Source of the DNA: Amycolatopsis camponoti
Lineage (GTDB): Bacteria; Actinomycetota; Actinomycetes; Mycobacteriales; Pseudonocardiaceae
DNA: 64,000 nucleotides
NCBI RefSeq assembly: GCF_902497555.1
Contig: NZ_CABVGP010000001.1
Location: forward strand, 3,018,501 to 3,082,500
Direction: 5' to 3'
Made by a program: the position numbers and the translations under genes. Positions 32,238 to 40,978 of the stretch are shown here, one piece after another. The stretch's first letter is position 1, and each line of letters begins with the position of its first letter. The notes under the pieces were generated by a model, which saw only the letters and a list, made by a program, of their open reading frames with translations, searched no databases and was not told the DNA's origin.

Positions 32238-33728
32238 ATGCGCGTCGCGATCATCGGGGCCGGACTGGCCGGGCTGACCACGGCCAAGGTGCTGCTGCAG
32301 GCCGGCCACGACGTCGAGGTCTTCGACAAGGCCCCGGACGTCGGCGGGGTGTGGAGCCGGACCCGGCGCTACCCGGGCCTGACCACCCAGAGCCCCAAAG
32401 CCCAGTACTCCTTTTCGGACTTCCCGATGCCGGGGGACTTCCCGGAGTGGCCGACCGGCGCGCAGATCCAGGAGTACCTCGCGGACTACGCCGACGAGTT
32501 CGGCGTCACGCCCCACCTGCGGCTCGGGACCACCGTCGAGTCGGTGGTCCCGGACGGCGCGCGGTGGGTGGTGACCACCGGGGCGCAGGGGGCCTCGGTG
32601 GTCGACCGCGTCGTCGTCGCCAACGGAGTCTTCTGCGAGCCGGCACTGCCGGACTACCCGGGCCGCGCGGAGTTCGAGGCGGCGGGCGGGCGGCTGCTGG
32701 CCGGGCCGGACTTCCACGACGTCGCCGACGCGCGCGGCAAGCACGTGCTCGTCGTCGGGTACGGCAAGTCGGCGTGTGACGTGACCGTGGCGATCAGCGA
32801 AGTGGCCGAGACGACCGACGTCATCGCCCGGCAGCTGCTGTGGAAGGTGCCGCGCAAGATCGCCGGCGTGCTCAACTTCAAGATGCTGCTGCTGACCCGG
32901 CTCGGCGAGGCGCTGTTCCGCTACCGGTGGCTGCGCGGGTTCGAGAAGTTCTTGCACGGCCCCGGAAACCGGCTGCGCCGCGCGATGCTCAACTCGATCG
33001 GCTCCGTGTCGGTGCGGCAGTTCGGGCTCGCGAAGCACGACCTGGTGCCGCGCGGACGGATGGAGGACATCGTCAAGAACGCGATCGGCCTGGCCACCGA
33101 AGGGTTCTTCGAAGGCGTCGCCGACGGCTCGATCCGCGTCCACCGCGACCAGGTGATCCGGCGGCTGTGCTCGTCCGGAGGCCGCCCGTGCGCGGAACTG
33201 GCCGACGGCACGGTGCTGCCCGCCGACCTGGTCGTCTGCGCGACCGGGTTCACCCAGGGCGTCCCGTTCCTGCCCGCCGCCGTCCAGGAACGGCTCTTCG
33301 ACGAGCGCGGGAACTTCCTGCTGTACCGGCAGATCCAGCCGCTGGCCGCGCCGGGCCTCTACTTCAACGGCTACAACTCGTCGTTCTTCAGCCCGCTCAA
33401 CGCCGAGCTGGCGGCGGTCTGGATCGCGGCCGACCTCGCGGGCGCGCTCACTCTGCCGGACGAGGCGACCCGGCGCGCCGACGTCGTCGCGCAGCTGGCC
33501 TTCCTGGACGTCGCGACCGGCGCGCACCACTGCCGCGGCACCAAGATCATCCCGTTCTCGATCCACAACGTGGACGAGGTGCTCGGCGACCTCGGCGTCC
33601 AGATCGGCCGGTTCACCCGCTTCACGCACTGGCTGAACCCGGTCGTCCCCGCGGCCTACCGGTCGCTCACGCCGGCCGTGCTGACCCGGCTGAAGGACAC
33701 CCCCGAACCCGCGAAAACCCCGCTGTAG
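32238..33728 (+). CDS. Flavin-containing (NAD(P)/FAD) monooxygenase
   Basis: This 496-residue monooxygenase has an FAD motif (VAIIGAGLAGLTTAK, residues 3-17) and an NADPH motif (VLVVGYGKSACDVT). The family fingerprint FxGxxxHxxxW is not clearly present, only FHDV near 155, so Baeyer-Villiger activity is not assured. It should oxygenate a ring or ketone at the start of the pathway. It is in one run with the following cupin and SnoaL genes. Confidence 0.8.
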   Translation: MRVAIIGAGLAGLTTAKVLLQAGHDVEVFDKAPDVGGVWSRTRRYPGLTTQSPKAQYSFSDFPMPGDFPEWPTGAQIQEYLADYADEFGVTPHLRLGTTVESVVPDGARWVVTTGAQGASVVDRVVVANGVFCEPALPDYPGRAEFEAAGGRLLAGPDFHDVADARGKHVLVVGYGKSACDVTVAISEVAETTDVIARQLLWKVPRKIAGVLNFKMLLLTRLGEALFRYRWLRGFEKFLHGPGNRLRRAMLNSIGSVSVRQFGLAKHDLVPRGRMEDIVKNAIGLATEGFFEGVADGSIRVHRDQVIRRLCSSGGRPCAELADGTVLPADLVVCATGFTQGVPFLPAAVQERLFDERGNFLLYRQIQPLAAPGLYFNGYNSSFFSPLNAELAAVWIAADLAGALTLPDEATRRADVVAQLAFLDVATGAHHCRGTKIIPFSIHNVDEVLGDLGVQIGRFTRFTHWLNPVVPAAYRSLTPAVLTRLKDTPEPAKTPL

Positions 33729-33742
33729 CGAAGGAGTTCCCG

Positions 33743-34192
33743 ATGAGCACCGCGACCGGCCACCACGTCATCCACCCCGGTGACGGCACCAACCTGGGCG
33801 CGATCGGGCTGGGGATCCACGCCCGCCTGACCGGCGCCGACACGAACGGCGCGTACTCCCTGTTCGAGTACGTCGTGCCGCCGGGCCTCGGCGGGCCGCC
33901 GACCCACGTCCACACCCGCGAGGACGAGCTGTTCACCTGCGTCCAGGGCCGCGTCGAGGTGGAGCTCGACGGCGAGCGGCACGTCCTCGGCCAGGGCGAT
34001 TCCCTGCTGATGCCGCGCGGGGTGCCGCACGTGTTCCGCAACCCGTTCGACGAGGAGACCCGCGTCATCGCGGTGGTTTCGCCGCCCGGCCTGGAGAACT
34101 ACTACCGCGAGCTGTCGCAGCTGCCGCCCGGCCGGGACATGAAGCTCGTCGCGGAAGTGATGACCCGCTACGGCTTGGAGCTGCGGAGGTGA
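33743..34192 (+). CDS. Cupin-domain protein
   Basis: This 149-residue single-cupin protein has a motif PPTHVHTREDELFTCVQGRVEVEL and a second motif MPRGVPHVFRNP with metal-binding His residues. It has AAGGAG upstream. The stop overlaps the SnoaL gene start. Function is unknown. Confidence 0.75.
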   Translation: MSTATGHHVIHPGDGTNLGAIGLGIHARLTGADTNGAYSLFEYVVPPGLGGPPTHVHTREDELFTCVQGRVEVELDGERHVLGQGDSLLMPRGVPHVFRNPFDEETRVIAVVSPPGLENYYRELSQLPPGRDMKLVAEVMTRYGLELRR

Positions 34193-34623
34193 ACCGCGCC
34201 CGGATGGTCCACGCGATGTGCGCGGCGGTCGACGCGGGCGACGCCGAGTCGTTCGCGTCGTGGTTCGCCGACGACGCGACGTACGCGTTCGCCAACGACG
34301 AGCCGCTGACCGGCCGCGCCGCGATCACCGCGGCGACGGCCGGCGCGGCGGGCGCGCTGCCCTGGGTCCGCCACACCGTCGAGCAGGTCGCGGAAGTGGG
34401 CGAGGACCAGCTGTTCTGCCGCTTCACGATCGAGACGGCGGCCCCCGACGGCACGCCGCTGGCCCTGCCGTGCGTGACGGTCATCCGGCTGGCGGGGGAC
34501 CGGGTGACCGACTACCGCGTCCACATGGACATCACGCCGGCCCTCGCTCCGGTCGTGGCCGGGCGATCCGGGGATGTGCCGTCCGCCCCGGAACCGGTCG
34601 GCTCCGGGGCGGAACGCCGGTAG
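34189..34623 (+). CDS. SnoaL/NTF2-like protein
   Basis: This 144-residue protein has a cone-shaped NTF2-like fold (WFADDATYAFANDEPLTGRAAI). Such proteins act as isomerases, hydratases or cyclases, or bind ligands. GTG start overlaps the cupin stop. A role in the flavin monooxygenase pathway is inferred from position. Confidence 0.72.
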   Translation: MNRARMVHAMCAAVDAGDAESFASWFADDATYAFANDEPLTGRAAITAATAGAAGALPWVRHTVEQVAEVGEDQLFCRFTIETAAPDGTPLALPCVTVIRLAGDRVTDYRVHMDITPALAPVVAGRSGDVPSAPEPVGSGAERR

Positions 34624-34624
34624 C

Positions 34625-35362
34625 TCAGGCGCCGGGGCCCGAGTAGATCTCCGCCGCCTTGGGGGCGGTGACCGTCGTCGGCTTGTCCCAGTCGGAGAAC
34701 TCCAGCGTGCCGTTCTTGGGGGCCTGCATGCGCAGCAGGTAGTGCGGTTCGGTGGCCGCGACCGTCGCGGTGCCGTCGGTGCTGGTGAACGTCAAGGCCG
34801 GGACGCCGCCGGCCGTGGTCTGCCCGCCCTCCTTGAACGACGTGGACGCCAGCTGGCCGACCGTGTTGTCGGTGAAGGTCTTGTAGTCGAGGAACTGCTT
34901 GAACGCCTCGCCGATCCCCGCGCCGACCTGGGACGTCGAGGGCACCCACTTGTCCTTGAGGAGCTTGCCCACCGACGCCGGGATGCCGGCCTTGTCGATC
35001 AGCGACTGGCTGAACCGGAAGAAGTACTTGTCGCCGGTGCGCAGGACCGGGATCTCGAGACCGTCCTGCACCACGGTGCCGCTCGCGCTGTCCGGGTTGA
35101 GCTGCAGGTCGAGGTTGATGTTCCCGCCCTCGGCGACCGTGCCGCGGATGTGCACGGCCTTGGCCTGCTTCGCGGCCGCGGCGACGGCGGAGCCGGCCTC
35201 CGACCCGGCGAGCGAGGCGGCTTCGACACTCGCGGACGTCGGGGCGCCGGTGGACGACGCGGCGGCCGGCGACGGCGTGCCGGCGGTGCTCGAGCAACCG
35301 GCGGAGATCAGGGCGGCGACCGCCCCGGCGGCGATGAGCGCTCCCAGGTGGAGACGAGACAT
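34625..35362 (-). CDS. LppX/LprAFG-type lipoprotein
   Basis: This 245-residue lipoprotein has a signal peptide and lipobox LISAGC (Cys23), followed by a Ser/Ala/Pro-rich linker and a domain like mycobacterial LprF/LppX (VHIRGTVAEGGNINLDLQL; GLEIPVLRTGDKYFFRFS). These carry lipids across the envelope. It faces the SnoaL gene tail to tail with one base between. Confidence 0.78.
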   Translation of the reverse strand: MSRLHLGALIAAGAVAALISAGCSSTAGTPSPAAASSTGAPTSASVEAASLAGSEAGSAVAAAAKQAKAVHIRGTVAEGGNINLDLQLNPDSASGTVVQDGLEIPVLRTGDKYFFRFSQSLIDKAGIPASVGKLLKDKWVPSTSQVGAGIGEAFKQFLDYKTFTDNTVGQLASTSFKEGGQTTAGGVPALTFTSTDGTATVAATEPHYLLRMQAPKNGTLEFSDWDKPTTVTAPKAAEIYSGPGA

Positions 35363-35702
35363 GGTGAGAAGGTCCCCTCGTGAAGGTCCGGGTCATCCGG
35401 ACACGATCGGGATATCGACCGGATGGGTGATCTGTTACGCCCTGCTGTGTGACAGATCGAGATCGATCGCCCGTACTCCGTCAGAGCGAACTCAAAGCTC
35501 CAGTTTCTCACCCTCGGTAACGAGAATGAGACCTCGCAGCGACGGATGGCGCAGAGCGTGACCGCATTCGGTCCTGCCGCCGCTGCTCCGAAAGACGTCC
35601 GCGTGATCTGGCCGGCCGTCTTCGGCAAGGCCGGCTTGACATAAGCGGACAGCTGTCCACTAAGCTAAACGGACAGATGTCCACTTCGATCGGGGAATCT
35701 TC
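35363..35702. other. 340-nt intergenic region
   Basis: It holds two tandem palindromes next to the SDR start. I see no gene in the rest. Confidence 0.55.
35647..35682. promoter_or_regulatory. Tandem palindromes GGACAG(C/A)TGTCC
   Basis: GGACAGCTGTCC (35647-35658) and GGACAGATGTCC (35671-35682) have 24-bp spacing and end 20 nt before the SDR start. They resemble dimer sites of a TetR-type repressor encoded elsewhere. Confidence 0.6.
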
Positions 35703-36443
35703 ATGACCATTCACGGCAAGGTCGTCGCCATCACCGGCGCCAGCAGCGGCATCGGCGAGGCGACCGCTCGTCACCTCGCCTCGCTCGGCGCGCCCGTCGT
35801 CCTCGGGGCGCGGCGCACCGACCGGCTGGACCGGCTGGTCGCCGAAATCGAGGCCGGCGGCGGCAAGGCGACCGCCTTGCGCGTGGACGTCACCGATCCC
35901 GGCGATCTCCACGCGCTCGTCGCCGCGGCCGTCGAGCGGTTCGGCCGGCTGGACGTCCTGGTGGGCAACGCCGGGGTCAGCCGGATCAGCACCGTCGCCG
36001 ACCTGGACGTCGAAGGCTGGTCGTCGATGGTCGACGTGAACGTCAAGGGCGTCCTGCACGGGATCGCGGCGGCCCTGCCGGTGTTTCGCGGGCAGGGCAG
36101 CGGCCACCTGGTCACGGTCGTCTCGACCTCCGGCCTGAAGATCGTCCCCACTCAGGCGGTGTACGCCGGGACGAAGAACGCGGTCCGCACCCTCCTGGAG
36201 GGCTTGCGGCAGGAGAGCACCGACGGCGTGCCGCGGACGACGTCGATCTCGCCCGGCTACGTCCGCACCGAGTTCATCGACCACGCCGTCGACGACCCGG
36301 CGGTGCGCGAGCAGGCCCGGCGGGCCATGGCCGACCTCGGCATCGAGCCCGAGGCGGTGGCCCGGGCGATCGCCTTCGCGATCGACCAGCCCGACGACGT
36401 CGAGATCGGGGATCTGACCATCCGGCCGTCCCGGCAAGGCTGA
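35703..36443 (+). CDS. SDR-family oxidoreductase
   Basis: This 246-residue enzyme has a full SDR set: TGASSGIGEAT (cofactor), NAGV, catalytic Ser in VSTSG, and YAGTK. It resembles the YdfG/serine dehydrogenase-like SDRs. The substrate is unknown. Expression is probably controlled by the tandem palindromes just upstream. Confidence 0.83.
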   Translation: MTIHGKVVAITGASSGIGEATARHLASLGAPVVLGARRTDRLDRLVAEIEAGGGKATALRVDVTDPGDLHALVAAAVERFGRLDVLVGNAGVSRISTVADLDVEGWSSMVDVNVKGVLHGIAAALPVFRGQGSGHLVTVVSTSGLKIVPTQAVYAGTKNAVRTLLEGLRQESTDGVPRTTSISPGYVRTEFIDHAVDDPAVREQARRAMADLGIEPEAVARAIAFAIDQPDDVEIGDLTIRPSRQG

Positions 36444-36567
36444 CGCGATCTCCGCGGGTTGCGTTCGGGTGGTACATCGCACTCCCGCTGCACGAGCACG
36501 GAAGGTGGCCGTCTTTCTTCATGGGAGCACGTTCGGTGAAAAGATCACCGAACGGGAGGGAGATCTC

Positions 36568-37045
36568 ATGAACCGCATCGGAGTCGTCCGTACCGCCGCC
36601 ATCACCGGTCTGGCCGCGGCGCTGGGCCTGGCCGCCGCCGTGCCGGCGATGGCCGCGCCGGGCGCGGACCCGGTCACCACCGTCGCCGACCTGGACGGCG
36701 ACGGGGAGATCGAGACCGTCAACGCCCAGCTCGCCGGAGAGGACGATCAGCTGATCTCGGCCACGGTCGACGGGACGTACGCCTCGATCCACCTGCCGGC
36801 GGACAGCCGGTTCGGGATCCAGGCGCGCCGCTCATCTGGGCTACCGGTGCGCGCCGCTGGACGGGGGCCGCGCCTTCGCGACGGTCGCCGCCGAGAGCGA
36901 CGACGTCGGCCACCCGGTCGACCAGCTCACCTACTCGGGCACCCGCACCGTCTACACCCTTCGCGACGGCGCCTTGAGCGTCCACGACACGGTCCCGTTC
37001 AGCGGCCGCCCGGTGCTCGACGCAGATTCCGTCGGCTGCGCTTGA
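36568..37045 (+). pseudogene. Secreted protein with Ca-binding-like DLDGDGE motif, frameshifted
   Basis: The first part reads as a signal peptide (VVRTAAITGLAAALGLAAAV) and DLDGDGEIETV, like FG-GAP/VCBS repeats. Around 36826-36835 the frame shifts by +1; afterwards the coding-like frame reads GYRCAPLDGGRAFATVAAES and LTYSGTRTVYTLRDGA to a stop at 37045. One extra base would explain it. It may be a sequencing error, a recent mutation or a dead gene. Confidence 0.7.
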
Positions 37046-37052
37046 GCCATTG

Positions 37053-37103
37053 ACCTACGGAACCTCTTCAGATTGTGACACAATCCGAAGAGGTTCCGTA
37101 GGT
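37053..37103. promoter_or_regulatory. 51-nt near-perfect palindrome upstream of a hydrolase gene
   Basis: Arms of 25 nt at 37053-37077 and 37079-37103 pair at 24 of 25 positions around one central base. The outer part is ACCTACGGAACCTCTTC and the inner core GATTGTG/CACAATC. It ends 14 nt before the ATG at 37118, overlapping the expected promoter or leader. Confidence 0.75.
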
Positions 37104-37117
37104 GACGAGGAGAGCGC

Positions 37118-37915
37118 ATGGCGATCGACGGGGTCCGGGTCCACGGCGCGTCGGGGCAGCCGGTGCTGTTGTTGCCCGGCGGCGCGGAAGCGTGTGACGG
37201 CTTCTTCCCGGGCCTCGTCGAAGGCCTCGTCGCCGACCCGGGGTGCCGGGTGATCGTGCACGACCGGCCCGGCACGGGCACCGCCGCCGCCGAGGGGACG
37301 CTCGCCGGCGCCGCGGACCACCTGAGCGCCCTGATCGACCGGCTCGGGTGCGGTCCGGTGGTGGTCGTCGGGCAGAGCCTCGGCGGCGCGGTGGGCGTGC
37401 TGCTGGCCCGCGCCCACCCCGAGCAGGTCGCGGGTCTCGTCCTGCTCGACCCGACGGTGATCAACGACCCCCGCACCTGCGCGGCCCTGGAACGCATGAC
37501 GCGGGTGCTCGGGAGCGCCGCGGCGTTGCCCGGACTGCGCTCGCTGCTTCCGCGGGTCCTGCGCGCCGCTGTCGTCCGGTCCACGCGACGGCAGCGGCTG
37601 CGGCCGGACTGCGAGGCCGCGCAGCTGCGGATGGCGGACCTCGACATCCCGGTGCTGGCCCGTGCCGTCCGCGGCATCACCGAGCTGTCCCGCGGCCTGC
37701 GGGAAGCCGACCTGCCCCGCGTGCCGTCGGTCGTGGTGACCGCGGACCGCAAGCCGGGCGCCGCGATGCGCCGGGGCCACGTGCGGCTCGCGGACGCGTT
37801 CGGCGGCGAGGTCGTCTGCTGGCCGGGCGCGACGCACGGCGTGCACCTCGACCACCCCGACGAAACCCTCGCCACCGTGCGGGAAGTCGTCACCCGGGTG
37901 AGCGCGGCGGCCTGA
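37118..37915 (+). CDS. Alpha/beta hydrolase
   Basis: This 265-residue hydrolase has the nucleophile elbow GQSLGG, LLLPGGAE for the oxyanion hole, and a late His (ATHGVHLDHPD). It has GAGGAG before the ATG. The substrate is unknown. The large palindrome upstream suggests strict control. Confidence 0.8.
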   Translation: MAIDGVRVHGASGQPVLLLPGGAEACDGFFPGLVEGLVADPGCRVIVHDRPGTGTAAAEGTLAGAADHLSALIDRLGCGPVVVVGQSLGGAVGVLLARAHPEQVAGLVLLDPTVINDPRTCAALERMTRVLGSAAALPGLRSLLPRVLRAAVVRSTRRQRLRPDCEAAQLRMADLDIPVLARAVRGITELSRGLREADLPRVPSVVVTADRKPGAAMRRGHVRLADAFGGEVVCWPGATHGVHLDHPDETLATVREVVTRVSAAA

Positions 37916-37946
37916 CCGGCTTGATCGGCCTGACCGGTCTGGTCGG

Positions 37947-38933
37947 TCAGCGGGCGAGGTGCTTGCGGACGTCCTCCGCCACGCCCGCGCGTCCGCTCAT
38001 CCGGTACTTGGCCAGGATGTTGCGGACGTGGGTCTTGACCGTGTGGAGGCTGATTCCCAGCTCGCGGGCGATCTGTTCGTTGTGCATGTCGCTGGTGAGG
38101 AGAACCGCGACGCCCTGTTCGGCGGCGGTGAGCGACCGAAAGCGTTCTTCGGGCCCGTTGTCGATGTCGAGCGTGAGCTCGACCAGGTCCGACTGGAGCT
38201 GCTGGCAGTCGGTGACAATGCGTTGCAGGGCTTCGCGCAGCGAATCCGCATCAGGAAGCCCGAGCGCGTCCTGGGCCCGCTGCCGGACGTCCGCCACGCG
38301 GGACGAAAGCAGCTCGACGATGTGGTCCGCGGTGACCACCGGGGCCGCGTCCTCGACGTCGGCCGGCAGGCGGCGGAGCGCGTCCACGTCCTCGGCTTCG
38401 GTGGTCAGCACGCGGGCCACCAGGTCGGCCAGCCATTCGAAGGCGCGCACGGCGTTGTCGTCGAAGGTGTCCGGCCGGTAGCTCTGCATGGACATCATGC
38501 CGAACACCGGTTCGCCGTCGCGGCCGCGGCGGAACAGCGGGGTGGTGACGGCGTCGGCGGAAGCGCGGCTCGTGTCCCCGGAAGCGACGCCGGCGTTGAG
38601 CGCGGCACCGTTGTCGTACTGCATCCGGTAGGTCTGGCGGTGTTTCAGGAGCCAGGCGGCCTGGCCGTGCGGCCCGTAGATGTGCGACGCCGGATCGGTG
38701 TACATCCCGCCGTCGTAGCCGTACGGGTAGCGGACGCGGTTCGCGCCGTGGAAGAACCCGATGTAGAAGTGGTCCAGGGGAACGATCTTGCTCATCACGG
38801 CGCGGGCGTAGTCGTAGAGGCCGTAGTGGTCGTTGCGGTAGTTCGCGTCGATCTTGTGGAACGCCTCGCGCAGGATCAACGTCGTCTCGGCGTCGACGCG
38901 GAGCCGGGGCGGTCGTTCCGGGTCGTCGGGCAC
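37947..38933 (-). CDS. GAF-LuxR transcriptional regulator
   Basis: This 328-residue regulator has a GAF-like sensory region (about 15-160, LREAFHKIDANYRNDHYGLYD), a helical linker and a LuxR helix-turn-helix (LTAAEQGVAVLLTSDMHNEQ, then ARELGISLHTVKTHVRN). The GTG at 38933 is provisional; an ATG at 39059 would add 42 residues of low similarity. The ligand is unknown. Confidence 0.75.
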   Translation of the reverse strand: MPDDPERPPRLRVDAETTLILREAFHKIDANYRNDHYGLYDYARAVMSKIVPLDHFYIGFFHGANRVRYPYGYDGGMYTDPASHIYGPHGQAAWLLKHRQTYRMQYDNGAALNAGVASGDTSRASADAVTTPLFRRGRDGEPVFGMMSMQSYRPDTFDDNAVRAFEWLADLVARVLTTEAEDVDALRRLPADVEDAAPVVTADHIVELLSSRVADVRQRAQDALGLPDADSLREALQRIVTDCQQLQSDLVELTLDIDNGPEERFRSLTAAEQGVAVLLTSDMHNEQIARELGISLHTVKTHVRNILAKYRMSGRAGVAEDVRKHLAR

Positions 38934-39069
38934 CGTCCCATGATGAGGCCCCGGCGCGATTCCGTCACTCCGCGAGCGATGGAAAAGCCGGGCGTCGTGC
39001 TGCGACCGTGGACGGGTCGACGAGCGGGGAGAAACGGAGGAGTCCCGATGGAGACCCATTCCTGAAGCC

Positions 39070-39792
39070 TCAGCCGAGCGGAGTCCCGGTGTGGTCGGCG
39101 AGGGCGTCGAGAAGCCGCTCCTGGAAGTCGCGGTCGCCCGCGGACGGGTGCCGGGCGGCGCGGCGCCGGTGATACCAATAGCCGTCCGTCGTAAGGACTT
39201 CCGGCTCGTCACTCGTCGCGAGCCAGGTCTGGGTCGAGACGCCCAGGCGCAGGTCGTCGGGGGCGCCGGCGCCGCCCATGCGGGTGGGGACCCAGCCGGG
39301 GTCGACGGCGTGGGTGCGCACCCGCGGCCACCGCCGGGCGACGGCGGCCGCGAGCGTCGTGAGCAGCAGCTTGCTGTCGGAGTAGGAAGCGGTCGGCCGG
39401 GCGCCGGACCAGTCGAGGCCGGCGAGTTCGGCGCGGCCGCCGCGGTGCATGCCGCTGCTGAGGTAGATCAGGCGCGCGGGCGTGTCGACCAGCGCGGTCA
39501 GCAGGTAGGGCGCGACCACGTTGACCGGGAGCACGGACGGGCCGGTCATGACCCCGGCGTTGTGGATCACGGCGTCCATCCGCCCGAGCCGGTTCACCTG
39601 CGCGGCGACGTCCCGCGTCCGGCCGGGGTCGGCGAGGTCACCGGTCACGACGTCGGCACCGCGCGCGGCCAGATCGTCGACCCGGTCGGCGTCCCGGGCG
39701 TGGGCGACGACGTGGTGGCCGTCGTCGAGGAGGGCTTCGGCGGTGAGCCGGCCGAGGCCCTGGGTGCAGCCGGTGACGAAGATCCGTGCCAT
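39070..39792 (-). CDS. SDR-family oxidoreductase
   Basis: This 240-residue SDR has FVTGCTQGLGRLTAE for cofactor binding, IHNAGVM, and SYSDSK with catalytic Tyr and Lys. It resembles the retinol-dehydrogenase-like and protochlorophyllide-type branch. The substrate is unknown. It lies upstream of the LuxR gene on the same strand, 136 nt away. Confidence 0.8.
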   Translation of the reverse strand: MARIFVTGCTQGLGRLTAEALLDDGHHVVAHARDADRVDDLAARGADVVTGDLADPGRTRDVAAQVNRLGRMDAVIHNAGVMTGPSVLPVNVVAPYLLTALVDTPARLIYLSSGMHRGGRAELAGLDWSGARPTASYSDSKLLLTTLAAAVARRWPRVRTHAVDPGWVPTRMGGAGAPDDLRLGVSTQTWLATSDEPEVLTTDGYWYHRRRAARHPSAGDRDFQERLLDALADHTGTPLG

Positions 39793-39853
39793 GGTCCCCG
39801 ACGCTACGCCCGCTGGACACCGCGGCGGTGACCTGGTGATACACCTGAAGGGC

Positions 39854-40978
39854 TCAGACGGTCGCCGTCTTCGGGCCCGAGCTGCCGATGACGTCGAAGT
39901 CGCGTGCCTTGCCCGTTGTGTTGAGGTGGGCGATGTCGGCCTGCTCGAAGTCGACGTCCAGCACCGGTGAGTCCTTCTCGAGGTCTCGCCGGTGCTCGCT
40001 CGGGATGCCCCAGTCGTACCGTTTCCGGATCTCGACGTGGTAGTCGACCTGGTCGCCGTGCTTCTCGCCGACCAGGCGGTACTGGAAGTGGTTGAACGAG
40101 TAGTACCAGTCCTGGCCGCCCTTCCCGTCCCGCCGCAGGTCCGGCGCGGTCGTCGTCCAGCCGGTCGTGAACGGGCCGTCCGGGCCCTTGCCCACCTCCG
40201 CCACGGACTTGGCGACCTGCTCCCGGAACGACGGCATGTCGTCGAGCATGTCCTGCACCGGCGCCTCGACCGTCTTGCCGTCGCCGTCGAGGTAGTGCTG
40301 CAGGAGCCAGGCCGCGTGGTCGTTGCCCTGCTTGACCAGCCCCAGCAGGACGACGTTGTGCAGCTGGTTCCAGACCCGGCGGTCGTGCTCGGTCGGCGGG
40401 AGGACGCCGTAGCGGCGGTCCTCGGTCTCGAAGTTGTCCTGCGTGCCGAAGACGACCTTGAGGTTGCGGGCCAGCTCTTCGTCGATTTCGGTGGCCTGCC
40501 GGAGATGCGCCTGGATCTGCTTCTCCAGGCCGTCGGCGATGTCGGCCTGCTCGCCGAGCGCGTCGAAGTACCCCGGCGACACGCCCGGTGTGTCGTCCCA
40601 GGTGACCTGGCCCGCGGGGGTGACCGTCATGCCCTGTTCGCGCGCCTGCCGCTGCAGGTCGAGCACGGCTCGCTGGTGACCTTCGAGGCCCTTGACGCCC
40701 GCGGTGCCCGCACTGCCGTCGGCTTCGACGTCGATGTACTTGCGCAGCGCCTTCACCTCGGCGTCGACCGCGTCGAAGTCCCAGCGGATCCGGGCGCAGT
40801 ACTTGGTCGCCGCCTCACCGCCCTTGCCGGCCCACTCACCGTCCTCGAGCGGTGTCACGACCGCGGACTCGTAGGCGTCGCGCATCCGGTGGAGCTTCTG
40901 GTGGACGAGCGCCCACTGCTCGGCGAACGTCTCCAGCCCGGCGACGTCGAGTTCGGTCAGCTGCCGGAAATCAACCAC
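39854..40978 (-). CDS. Large WXG100-like protein, probable type VII secretion effector
   Basis: This 374-residue protein has an N-terminal helical domain with the turn motif EWAGKGGEAATKY, like WXG100/LXG proteins, and no signal peptide. The C-terminal half (FNHFQYRLVGE, VEIRKRYDWGIPSEHRRDLE, FEQADIAHLNTTGKARDFDV) recurs in actinobacterial proteins of unknown function. The 8-nt overlap with the EspC-like gene supports co-secretion. A toxin role is inference and no immunity gene is evident. Confidence 0.65.
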   Translation of the reverse strand: MVDFRQLTELDVAGLETFAEQWALVHQKLHRMRDAYESAVVTPLEDGEWAGKGGEAATKYCARIRWDFDAVDAEVKALRKYIDVEADGSAGTAGVKGLEGHQRAVLDLQRQAREQGMTVTPAGQVTWDDTPGVSPGYFDALGEQADIADGLEKQIQAHLRQATEIDEELARNLKVVFGTQDNFETEDRRYGVLPPTEHDRRVWNQLHNVVLLGLVKQGNDHAAWLLQHYLDGDGKTVEAPVQDMLDDMPSFREQVAKSVAEVGKGPDGPFTTGWTTTAPDLRRDGKGGQDWYYSFNHFQYRLVGEKHGDQVDYHVEIRKRYDWGIPSEHRRDLEKDSPVLDVDFEQADIAHLNTTGKARDFDVIGSSGPKTATV

